Below, piece by piece: positions 25,944 to 33,200 of a stretch of DNA of 64,000 nt. The stretch lies in the NCBI RefSeq assembly GCF_900101455.1, contig NZ_FMZJ01000010.1, positions 1 through 64,000 of the forward strand. Reading direction: 5' to 3'. How positions within the stretch are numbered: position 1 is the stretch's first letter; each line of letters begins with the position of its first letter. The position numbers and the translations under genes are program-made. Under the pieces are notes generated by a model. The model saw only the letters and a program-made list of their open reading frames with translations. It made no database searches and was not told the DNA's origin. The stretch comes from Sphingomonas sp. YR710. Lineage in GTDB: Bacteria; Pseudomonadota; Alphaproteobacteria; Sphingomonadales; Sphingomonadaceae.

Positions 25944-26417
25944 AAAGCCCCTCCCCTTCAGGGGAGGGGTTGGGGTGGGGCAGACCGATGAACCGCGAGG
26001 CACGGCTTGGGGAATATGCGCACGAAATGCGCCGGAACCCGACAGAGCCGGAAAAGCGGTTGTGGCGGAATCTGTCCAACTCGCAGCTTGGCTACAAATT
26101 CAGGCGCCAAAGCGTAGTTGGCCCTTATATCGCCGATTTTCTTTGTCCGGCGAAGGCCTTGATCGTCGAAGTCGATGGTGACACGCACGATGTCGATACC
26201 GACCGATATCGCGATCGAACGCTTCATGAACTGGGATATCACGTCATGCATTTCACTAATGAGGATGTGATGTGGAACATGGAAGGCGTCTTAACCGCTC
26301 TTCAGCTCAAGCTCACCGCACTAGTCGATCGCTGGCCCCACCCCAACCCAGTGCAGCGGCTCTTTGCCCTGTCCGGGGGACAGGGCTGCCGCTGCACTCC
26401 TGAAGGGGAGGGGCTTT
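25944..26417 (+). mobile_element. Putative mini mobile cassette: DUF559 nuclease gene bounded by inverted palindromic repeats
   Basis: The left end aaagcccctccccttca (25944-25960) is the exact reverse complement of the right end tgaaggggaggggcttt (26401-26417). The inner blocks gggttggggtggggc (25967-25981) and gccccaccccaaccc (26335-26349) are also exact reverse complements. The unit contains one gene, a DUF559 endonuclease, and sits between yebC and ruvC. The right arm has been split by another palindrome (26350-26398). I see no clear target-site duplication. Mobility is inferred from structure. Confidence 0.6.
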
Positions 26418-26419
26418 AA
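25988..26419 (+). CDS. DUF559 domain endonuclease-like protein (Vsr-type fold)
   Basis: A 143-aa protein. Residues about 10-110 match DUF559, a PD-(D/E)xK-like family related to very-short-patch-repair nuclease. Visible elements are [13 protein letters not shown] (Glu22), [20 protein letters not shown] (Asp50) and [11 protein letters not shown] (Glu61, Asp63), followed by [23 protein letters not shown]. The likely catalytic acidic residues are therefore present. The last 25 or so residues (from HPNPVQRLF) are read from the right-hand repeat and the palindrome inserted in it and are probably not part of the fold. ATG 25988; TTG 25970 is in frame. Cellular role unknown; see the cassette entry. 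Confidence 0.8.
   Translation: MNREARLGEYAHEMRRNPTEPEKRLWRNLSNSQLGYKFRRQSVVGPYIADFLCPAKALIVEVDGDTHDVDTDRYRDRTLHELGYHVMHFTNEDVMWNMEGVLTALQLKLTALVDRWPHPNPVQRLFALSGGQGCRCTPEGEGL
26350..26398 (+). repeat. 49-nt nested palindrome inserted in the right arm of the DUF559 cassette
   Basis: Outer stem agtgcagcggc (26350-26360) pairs with gccgctgcact (26388-26398). Inner stem gccctgtcc (26366-26374) pairs with ggacagggc (26378-26386). Comparison with the intact left arm shows that it replaced about four bases of the repeat. Confidence 0.8.
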
Positions 26420-26420
26420 T

Positions 26421-26918
26421 ATGATCCTCATCGGCCTCGATCCCGGGCTCGGTACGACCGGCTGGGGCGTCATTGCGGCCGATGGCAACCGGCTGTCGCA
26501 TATCGCCAACGGCCAGATCAAAACCGATACCGCGATGGCGCTCGCCGATCGGCTCGTCGTGCTGCATGATGCGCTGGCCGATCTTTTGATCCAGTTCCGG
26601 CCCGATGGAGCGGCGGTCGAGGAGGTGTTCGTCAACGTGAATCCGCAATCGACCCTCAAGCTCGGCCAGGCGCGCGGCGTCGTCCTGCTCGCGGCGGCGC
26701 GCAGCGGGATCGTGGTCGGCGAATATTCGGCGAAGCTGGTCAAGAAGGCGGTCGTCGGCACGGGGGGCGCCGAAAAGGCACAGGTCCACGCGATGGTCGG
26801 CCGGCTGCTGCCGGGGACGAGGATCGCCGGCGCTGACGCCGCCGATGCGCTCGCGGTCGCGATCACCCATGCCCATCATCTGGCGAGCGCGAAAGCCCGC
26901 GCGCGGATCATCGCATGA
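26421..26918 (+). CDS. ruvC: Crossover junction endodeoxyribonuclease RuvC
   Basis: A 165-aa Holliday-junction resolvase that cleaves the junctions migrated by RuvAB during recombination repair. It starts [16 protein letters not shown] with catalytic Asp7. The second acidic site is EEVF (Glu67/68), and the last two lie in [17 protein letters not shown]. Length fits the family. ATG 26421 is three bases past the DUF559 cassette, and the ggagg of the cassette's right end (26407-26411) now serves as its ribosome-binding site. Stop overlaps ruvA ATG. Confidence 0.95.
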   Translation: MILIGLDPGLGTTGWGVIAADGNRLSHIANGQIKTDTAMALADRLVVLHDALADLLIQFRPDGAAVEEVFVNVNPQSTLKLGQARGVVLLAAARSGIVVGEYSAKLVKKAVVGTGGAEKAQVHAMVGRLLPGTRIAGADAADALAVAITHAHHLASAKARARIIA

Positions 26919-27517
26919 TCGCGCGGCTGCGGGGTGCACTGGCGGAGAGCGCCGCCGACCATGCGGTGATCGACGTCGGCGGGGTCGGCTATCTGGTCCT
27001 CGCCTCGGCGCGGACCTTGACGACGCTGGGGCCGGTGGGCGGCGACGTACTGGTGTTCACAGAGATGCAGGTGCGCGAGGATGCGATCACCCTGTTCGCG
27101 TTCGGATCGGCGGCGGAGCGCGACGGGTTTCGCCTGCTGACGAGCGTGCAGGGGGTGGGCGGACGGGTCGCCTTGTCGATCCTGTCGGTGCTCGATCCCG
27201 GCGAACTGGCACGCGCGATTGCCGGCGGCGACAAGGCGATGGTGGCGCGCGCCAATGGCGTCGGGCCGAAACTGGCGATGCGGATCGTCAACGAACTCAA
27301 GGACAAGATGGGCGGCATGGCGATCGGACCGGGCGGCGGTGCGCCGGTCGCGGCGGCGAAGGGGAGTGCCGTGTCCGATGCGCTGTCGGCGCTCGCCAAT
27401 CTCGGCTTCCGGCCGGCCGAGGCCAGCGCGGCGGTGGGTGCGGCGGTGGACGATCTGGGCGATGGCGCGACGCTGGACGCGCTGGTGCGGCTCGCGCTGC
27501 GAAAGGCGGCGAAGTGA
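26915..27517 (+). CDS. ruvA: Holliday junction branch migration protein RuvA
   Basis: A 200-aa protein forming the tetramer that holds the four-way junction for RuvB. The N-terminal OB domain ([28 protein letters not shown]), two helix-hairpin-helix motifs ([36 protein letters not shown]) and a C-terminal RuvB-contact domain ([20 protein letters not shown]) are all visible. Overlaps ruvC by 4 nt. Confidence 0.95.
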   Translation: MIARLRGALAESAADHAVIDVGGVGYLVLASARTLTTLGPVGGDVLVFTEMQVREDAITLFAFGSAAERDGFRLLTSVQGVGGRVALSILSVLDPGELARAIAGGDKAMVARANGVGPKLAMRIVNELKDKMGGMAIGPGGGAPVAAAKGSAVSDALSALANLGFRPAEASAAVGAAVDDLGDGATLDALVRLALRKAAK

Positions 27518-27581
27518 CCTGGTGCCTTCGCGGGGGTGAGGGTGGATTCCTTCCCTCACTTGTGTACATTATGGTCCCGCG

Positions 27582-28610
27582 ATGACCGATGATCGCCTCC
27601 TCGCCGCAGCCCGCCGTCCCGAGGATGTCGACGCCGCGCTTCGACCGAAATCGCTCGACGAGTTCGTCGGACAGTTGGCCGCGCGCGAGAATCTGCGGGT
27701 GTTCATTGAGGCGGCACGGCAACGTGGCGAGGCACTCGATCATGTGCTGTTCTTTGGGCCGCCGGGGCTAGGCAAGACCACGCTCGCGCAGATCATCGCC
27801 CGCGAAATGGGGGCAGGTTTCCGCGCGACCTCGGGTCCGGTGATCGTCAAGGCCGGCGACCTCGCGGCTCTGCTCACCAATCTCGAGGATGGCGACGTCC
27901 TGTTCATCGACGAGATTCACCGGCTGGCGCCCGCGGTCGAGGAAGTGCTCTACCCCGCGATGGAGGATCGTGCGCTCGATCTGATGATCGGCGAAGGGCC
28001 GTCGGCACGCTCGGTGCGGATCGACCTGCCGCGTTTCACATTGGTCGGCGCGACCACTCGGCAGGGCCTGATCACCACGCCCTTGCGCGATCGCTTCGGC
28101 ATTCCCGTGCGCCTGCAATTTTACTCGGTCGAGGAACTCGAACAGGTCGTGACTCGCGCCGCGCGACTGCTTGATCTCGGAATTTCCCCGGACGGTGCGG
28201 TCGAGGTCGCGCGCCGCTCCCGCGGCACGCCGCGTATCGCCGGGCGGCTGCTGCGCCGGGTCCGCGATTTCGCCAATGTCGCCGGCGCGAAAGTGGTCGA
28301 TGCGAAAGTAGCCGATGCCGCGCTCAATCGGCTCGAGGTCGACGGGCTCGGGCTCGACGCGATGGACCGGCGCTATCTGATGATGATCGCCGACATCTAT
28401 CGCGGCGGTCCGGTCGGTGTCGAAACGCTCGCCGCCGGCCTGTCCGAACCGCGCGACACGGTCGAGGAAGTGATCGAACCCTTCCTGATCCAGCTGGGCC
28501 TGATTGCCCGCACGGCGCGGGGACGCTGCCTGAACAGCCGCGGCTGGAAGCATCTGGGTCTCAATCCGCCCGCCGAAGCGGGGCAGGACGGGTTGTTCGA
28601 CGGAATTTAG
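27582..28610 (+). CDS. ruvB: Holliday junction branch migration helicase RuvB
   Basis: A 342-aa AAA+ motor that drives branch migration with RuvA. Walker [10 protein letters not shown] at residues 59-67, Walker [11 protein letters not shown], sensor region [22 protein letters not shown] with the arginine finger segment, and C-terminal winged helix ([21 protein letters not shown]). Separated from ruvA by 64 bp, still in the same direction; the third member of the resolvasome operon. Confidence 0.96.
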   Translation: MTDDRLLAAARRPEDVDAALRPKSLDEFVGQLAARENLRVFIEAARQRGEALDHVLFFGPPGLGKTTLAQIIAREMGAGFRATSGPVIVKAGDLAALLTNLEDGDVLFIDEIHRLAPAVEEVLYPAMEDRALDLMIGEGPSARSVRIDLPRFTLVGATTRQGLITTPLRDRFGIPVRLQFYSVEELEQVVTRAARLLDLGISPDGAVEVARRSRGTPRIAGRLLRRVRDFANVAGAKVVDAKVADAALNRLEVDGLGLDAMDRRYLMMIADIYRGGPVGVETLAAGLSEPRDTVEEVIEPFLIQLGLIARTARGRCLNSRGWKHLGLNPPAEAGQDGLFDGI

Positions 28611-28661
28611 GATGCCGGACGGGGTTGTTGTGCCGACTCCCGATCCCTAAACCGTTCCGCG

Positions 28662-29111
28662 ATGCACAATGAACCGCCTTATTCGGGCCGCTTCGACGGC
28701 ACGCTCCATCTGTTCGCGGTTCGCGTCTATTTCGAGGATACCGACGCTGGCGGCGTCGTCTATCACGCCAACTATCTGCGCTTCATGGAACGTGCGCGAT
28801 CGGACATGCTCAGGGTCGCCGGGATCGACCAGCGCGCGGCGCTCGATGGCGGTGACGGTGTTTATGTCGTGGCGGATGTCGCGATCAAATATCATCGCTC
28901 GGCGAAACTCGATGACGAGCTGCTGGTTGTCAGCGAAGTCCGCAAAATCGGCGCGGCGTCCTGTGTCATTCATCAAAGAGTCATGCGCGGCGATGCCATG
29001 GTCACCGATGCGATGGTGACGGCCGCATTCGTGGGGCCGGACGGGCGCCCACGGCGCCAGCCGCGCGACTGGACAGAGATTTTCGAACGGCTGAAGGGGG
29101 CCGCGCAGTAA
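28662..29111 (+). CDS. ybgC: Tol-Pal-associated acyl-CoA thioesterase YbgC
   Basis: A 149-aa hotdog-fold thioesterase with the active-site segment VYFEDTDAGGVVYHANYLRFMERARSD (Asp and Tyr/His of the 4HBT family). Family members hydrolyse short acyl-CoA or interact with phospholipid enzymes. The gene is the standard first member of the tol-pal cluster, and its stop abuts the tolQ ATG with no spacer. Confidence 0.93.
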   Translation: MHNEPPYSGRFDGTLHLFAVRVYFEDTDAGGVVYHANYLRFMERARSDMLRVAGIDQRAALDGGDGVYVVADVAIKYHRSAKLDDELLVVSEVRKIGAASCVIHQRVMRGDAMVTDAMVTAAFVGPDGRPRRQPRDWTEIFERLKGAAQ

Positions 29112-29810
29112 ATGGACGGCATAAGTTTGACCACCACCACATCGGCATTGTCGCCGGTCGCCTTGTTCCTGCAGGCCGATATCGTCGTCAAATGCGTGAT
29201 GATCGGATTGCTGCTGGCCAGCGTCGCGACCTGGGCGATCATCATCGGCAATGGCCTGAGGCTCGGTTCGGTGCTGAGCAAGAGCAAGGCGTTCGAGGCC
29301 GATTTCTGGAAATCGGAAGATATCGACCGTTTCTATGACGGCCCCGGCCGCAAGGACATTCCTTCCGCCAAGATATTCACTGCGGGCGTGCTCGAATGGC
29401 GGCGCTCGGTGCGCGACGGCAAGCCGATCGATCGCGACGGCACCCGCGCCCGGCTGGCGACGGCGATGGCATCGGCGGCGGCTAATGAGATCGATCGACT
29501 GTCCGAACGGCTCAACCTGCTCGCGACGATCGGATCGGTCGCGCCGTTCGTCGGGCTGTTCGGCACAGTGTGGGGCATCATGCGCAGCTTCACCGATATT
29601 GGCGCCTCGCAGAATACCAGTCTCGCCGTCGTTGCGCCGGGCATCGCCGAGGCCTTGTTCGCCACCGCGATCGGCCTGTTTGCGGCGATTCCCGCAGTTA
29701 TCGCCTATAACCGCCTTCTCCACAAAGTTTCGCAGATCGAAAGCCACCTCCATCGGTTTGGCGATCTCTTCCACATGACCCTGAGCCGCGAGCTGGAGCG
29801 GCAGGGCTGA
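29112..29810 (+). CDS. tolQ: Tol-Pal system proton channel subunit TolQ
   Basis: A 232-aa inner-membrane protein of the MotA/TolQ/ExbB family with three transmembrane helices (DIVVKCVMIGLLLASVATWAIII; then LNLLATIGSVAPFVGLFGTVWGIM and ALFATAIGLFAAIPAVIAYN). With TolR it uses the proton gradient to energise TolA during outer-membrane constriction at division. Stop overlaps the tolR start (TGATG). Confidence 0.94.
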   Translation: MDGISLTTTTSALSPVALFLQADIVVKCVMIGLLLASVATWAIIIGNGLRLGSVLSKSKAFEADFWKSEDIDRFYDGPGRKDIPSAKIFTAGVLEWRRSVRDGKPIDRDGTRARLATAMASAAANEIDRLSERLNLLATIGSVAPFVGLFGTVWGIMRSFTDIGASQNTSLAVVAPGIAEALFATAIGLFAAIPAVIAYNRLLHKVSQIESHLHRFGDLFHMTLSRELERQG

Positions 29811-30271
29811 TGGCGATGGGGCCGGTTTCCGGGCGCGGCGGCCGTCGCGCGCCGATGGCGGACATCAATGTCACGCCGCTGGTCGATGTGATGCTGGTGC
29901 TGCTGATCATCTTCATGGTGACGGCGCCGCTGATGCTTGCCGGCGTGCCGGTCGATCTGCCGCAGAGCCGTGCCGGTGCGCTCGATCAGGACAAGAAGCC
30001 GGTCCAGATCTCGATCGATCAGGCCGGGCAGATCTATATCGACGATCGCACGGTGCAGGTCGCGGCCTTGCCCGATCTGTTTGCACAGATTGCGGCCAAG
30101 TCCGGCTCGGGCAAGCAGGGCCCGCAAATCTTCCTGCGCGCCGACAAGGCGCTCGATTATGGTCGGGTGATGGCGGTGATGGGCGAACTGAACCGCGCCG
30201 GGCTCAATCGGGTCGCGCTCGTCACGTTGGAAGCGGCGGAACCCGTGGCGGGCGCGCCAGAGGCGAAATGA
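29810..30271 (+). CDS. tolR: Tol-Pal system protein TolR (ExbD family)
   Basis: A 153-aa protein. One transmembrane helix directly follows MADINVTPLVDVMLVLLIIFMVTAP, which carries the family's essential membrane Asp (VDVMLVLLIIF), and a periplasmic domain follows. Partner of TolQ in the proton-driven motor. Overlaps tolQ by one base and the tolA-like gene by 4 nt. Confidence 0.94.
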   Translation: MAMGPVSGRGGRRAPMADINVTPLVDVMLVLLIIFMVTAPLMLAGVPVDLPQSRAGALDQDKKPVQISIDQAGQIYIDDRTVQVAALPDLFAQIAAKSGSGKQGPQIFLRADKALDYGRVMAVMGELNRAGLNRVALVTLEAAEPVAGAPEAK

Positions 30272-31116
30272 TGGATCGCGCGGAGCGCGCGGGCCTTGCG
30301 GTTGCGCTGGTCGGCCATGCGGCGCTGCTGGCGGTGCTGTCGCTCGGCCTGCTCGATACCGAGCGGCCGAAGCCGCCGATGCGCGATACGATGGACGTGA
30401 TGCTGGTCGACAAGGTCGCGCTCCGCTCGGCGGCGCCGACCCCGGCGACCGAGGCCCCGCAGGCTGCCGAGGCGCCGGACAAGGGGCCGACCGAGGAGGC
30501 CGCGCCGGAACCGGCGCCCCAACCGGCGCCGGCACCGCCCAAACCGACGCCTGCTCCCGCGCCGGCGCCAAAGCCTGCCCCGGTCCCGGCCAAACCGACG
30601 CCGCCCGCGCCGGCCAAGCCGGCGCCCGCGAAGCCGACACCGGCCAAGCCGGCGGAAAAGGCTGCTCCGCCGTCCGAGACGAAGCCGGTAAAAGGCAAGC
30701 CCAAGGCGCTGGCGCTCGGCTCCGATTTCCTGAAAGGCATCCCTGCCGAAAAGTCGGCTGGCAAGGCGCAGACGCCGCGCGCTGCCGTGATCGATGCGCA
30801 GGCCGCGGCTGGCCTCCAGGCGCTGATCGCATCGCAGGTGAAGCCTTGCTACACCGTCCCGGAGGGTGGATCGGACACGCAGATCATCGTCAGCCGGGTG
30901 CATCTTCGGCTGAAACCGGACGGATCGATCGGCATCATACCAGAAGTCGTGGGTAATTCTGGCATTACGCCAACCAATCAGCCTTATGTACGCCAGATGA
31001 ACGAGGCCGCCGTTCGTGCCATTCAGCGCTGCGCACCGTATAAATTGCCGGCCGAGCTTTATTCAGGCGGCTGGGAAAATATTATTTTTACGTTCCGACC
31101 CAGCACGATGAATTGA
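30268..31116 (+). CDS. tolA: TolA-like protein of the Tol-Pal system
   Basis: A 282-aa protein. One N-terminal membrane helix (LAVALVGHAALLAVLSLGLL) is followed by a Pro/Ala/Lys-rich rod (about residues 50-150, APAPAPKPAPVPAKPTPP) that replaces the long Ala/Lys-rich helix of E. coli TolA. A C-terminal globular domain has a Cys pair (VKPCYTVPEGGSD and AIQRCAPYKLPAELYSGGWENI) as in TolA domain III. It links the TolQR motor to TolB-Pal at the outer membrane. Identity is from position and architecture as much as from sequence. Confidence 0.87.
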   Translation: MMDRAERAGLAVALVGHAALLAVLSLGLLDTERPKPPMRDTMDVMLVDKVALRSAAPTPATEAPQAAEAPDKGPTEEAAPEPAPQPAPAPPKPTPAPAPAPKPAPVPAKPTPPAPAKPAPAKPTPAKPAEKAAPPSETKPVKGKPKALALGSDFLKGIPAEKSAGKAQTPRAAVIDAQAAAGLQALIASQVKPCYTVPEGGSDTQIIVSRVHLRLKPDGSIGIIPEVVGNSGITPTNQPYVRQMNEAAVRAIQRCAPYKLPAELYSGGWENIIFTFRPSTMN

Positions 31117-31172
31117 CTATTCTTCCCTGTTTCGGGACAATCGCCGAAACGGGGGTCAGAGGAGACGACCCG

Positions 31173-32498
31173 ATGCGCCTGCCTTTCGCTTTTGTTCTTT
31201 CGCTCGCGGCGGCGATCGGGCTTGCCGCGCCGGGCGCCGCCCAGATCGAAGTGGACATCAACGGCGGCATCGCGCAGCCGATGCCGATCGCGATCCCGGC
31301 AATGCCGACCCCGGCCGTCACCAATACGGCCGCCGGCGATACCGCCTCGCTCGGCCAGCGCGTGGCCGAGGTTGTCACCAGCGATCTCAAGAATAGCGGG
31401 CTGTTCAATCCGCTGCCGAAAAGCGCGCTGACCACCGTCAGCCACCCGCAGGTCACCGCACCCGATTATATCTTCTGGACGCAAAGCGGCGCGCAGGCGC
31501 TGGTGCAGGGTTTCGTCCAGTCCAATGGCGATGGCACGCTGACGGTCGGGTGCTATCTTTACGACGTGCTGGCGAAGAATGAGCTGACCCGGCAGGGCTT
31601 CGTGGTGACCCCGGCCCAGTGGCGTCGCGCTGCGCATAAGTGCGCTGATACGGTCTATACGCGGCTAACCGGCGAGGGCCCCTATTTCGACAGCCGCGTC
31701 GTCTATGTTTCCGAAACCGGGCCGAAGACCAACCGGATCAAGCGGCTGGCGATCATGGATCAGGATGGCGCCAATCATCGCTTCCTGACCAATGGCCAGG
31801 CGATCGTGCTGACCCCGCGTTTTGCGCCGAACCAGCAGACGATCACCTATATGGCCTATACCAACAACCGGCCGCGCGTGTACGTCTATGATATCGGATC
31901 GGGCACGCAGCGGCTGATCGTCGATCAGCCCCATATGACGTTCGCGCCGCGCTTCTCGCCGGACGGGCGCTATATCGTCTATTCGATGGCGGTCGGTGGC
32001 AATACCGATATCTACCGGGTCTCGGCGAGCGGGGGTTCGCCGGAGCGGCTGACCAATTCGCCTGGCATCGACACGGGCGCCAGCTATTCGCCCGACGGAT
32101 CGAAGATCGTGTTCGAAAGCGATCGATCGGGCACACAGCAGCTTTATGTGATGAACGCCGACGGATCGAACCAGAACCGGATCAGCTTCGGCGGCGGCCG
32201 CTACGCGACACCGGTATGGAGCCCGCGCGGCGATCTGATCGCTTTCACGAAGATCGGTGGAGGCTTCAACATCGGGGTCATGAACATCGACGGTTCGGGT
32301 GAGAAGGTCCTCACACATGGCTGGCAGGATGAAGGGCCAAGCTGGTCGCCGAATGGCCGCGTGGTGATGTTCTTCCGCACCGGCCAGGGATCGGGGAAGG
32401 CCGATCTGTGGTCGGTGGATCTGACCGGCGTCAACGAACGTGCGATTCCCACACCGCTCGACGGATCCGATCCGGCGTGGGGACCGTTGTTGCCGTAG
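31173..32498 (+). CDS. tolB: Tol-Pal system beta-propeller protein TolB
   Basis: A 441-aa periplasmic protein with signal peptide (RLPFAFVLSLAAAIGLAAPGAAQ). The N-terminal alpha/beta domain is followed by WD40-like propeller blades with repeats such as APRFSPDGRYIVYS, GASYSPDGSKIVFESDRSG and TPVWSPRGDLIAF. It binds Pal and TolA. ATG 31173 with ggagacg upstream is chosen because it begins the signal peptide. Separated from tolA by 56 bp. Confidence 0.95.
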   Translation: MRLPFAFVLSLAAAIGLAAPGAAQIEVDINGGIAQPMPIAIPAMPTPAVTNTAAGDTASLGQRVAEVVTSDLKNSGLFNPLPKSALTTVSHPQVTAPDYIFWTQSGAQALVQGFVQSNGDGTLTVGCYLYDVLAKNELTRQGFVVTPAQWRRAAHKCADTVYTRLTGEGPYFDSRVVYVSETGPKTNRIKRLAIMDQDGANHRFLTNGQAIVLTPRFAPNQQTITYMAYTNNRPRVYVYDIGSGTQRLIVDQPHMTFAPRFSPDGRYIVYSMAVGGNTDIYRVSASGGSPERLTNSPGIDTGASYSPDGSKIVFESDRSGTQQLYVMNADGSNQNRISFGGGRYATPVWSPRGDLIAFTKIGGGFNIGVMNIDGSGEKVLTHGWQDEGPSWSPNGRVVMFFRTGQGSGKADLWSVDLTGVNERAIPTPLDGSDPAWGPLLP

Positions 32499-32581
32499 TG
32501 CACATTTCATCTCCCGTTCAGGGAGAAAAATCCACGATTTTGCGTTATCATTCCGTAACCGTATTGATGAAGGAGAAACAG

Positions 32582-33112
32582 ATGGCGCGTCTCGTGACGA
32601 AAATTGCGCTCGTGTCGGCGCTGGTGCTGACCGCGGCCTGCGCACCGAAGAAGAAGCTGGCGGATCTGCCGCCTCCTCCGCCGCCTCCGCAGGCGGCCCC
32701 GGCCGAACCCGCCCCGCCGCCGCCTCCGCCGCCATCGAACATGCCGGTTCCAGGGTCGCGGGCAGACTTCCTGGCGCAGGCGGGCAGCGACACAGTTCAT
32801 TTTGCCACCGATGCCTATGATATCGATGCCGAATCGCAGGCGATATTGACGAAGCAGGCAGCGTGGATGGCCAAATATCCGAACGTCACCGCGACGATCG
32901 AAGGCCATTGTGACGAACGCGGCACCCGCGAGTATAATCTCGCGCTCGGTGATCGCCGTGCCAATGCCGCGAAGAACTATCTGGTCAATGCCGGGGTCAG
33001 CGCGTCGCGGCTGTCGGTGATCAGCTATGGCAAGGAAAAGCCGATTGCGACTGGTTCGGACGAAGCAAGCTGGGCGCAGAATCGCCGCGCGGTGACGGTC
33101 GTTCCGCAATAA
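32582..33112 (+). CDS. pal: Peptidoglycan-associated lipoprotein Pal
   Basis: A 176-aa outer-membrane lipoprotein. The lipobox is LTAAC, with the acylated Cys at residue 21. A low-complexity linker has two runs of seven prolines separated by QAAPAEPA. The OmpA-like peptidoglycan-binding domain carries VTATIEGHCDERGTREYNLAL (the diaminopimelate-binding Asp and Arg) and WAQNRRAVTV. RBS aaggag precedes the ATG. Last gene of the tol-pal run; the ybgF/cpoB gene that often follows pal is absent here. Confidence 0.95.
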   Translation: MARLVTKIALVSALVLTAACAPKKKLADLPPPPPPPQAAPAEPAPPPPPPPSNMPVPGSRADFLAQAGSDTVHFATDAYDIDAESQAILTKQAAWMAKYPNVTATIEGHCDERGTREYNLALGDRRANAAKNYLVNAGVSASRLSVISYGKEKPIATGSDEASWAQNRRAVTVVPQ

Positions 33113-33120
33113 TTCTCAAT

Positions 33121-33151
33121 CCCTCCCCGAGCTTGTCTCGGGGAGGGATTT
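33121..33151 (+). terminator. Rho-independent-like terminator after pal
   Basis: A perfect 11-bp stem, ccctccccgag / ctcggggaggg, with a 5-nt loop (cttgt), followed by attt. The stem is the same gagctt-type palindrome seen at 58245 and 62208, so a dispersed repeat probably serves as the terminator. Confidence 0.65.
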
Positions 33152-33200
33152 GGACTGGTCCATATCCCCAAAAGGGCATCTATAGCCTCAGCCCAAGCGG

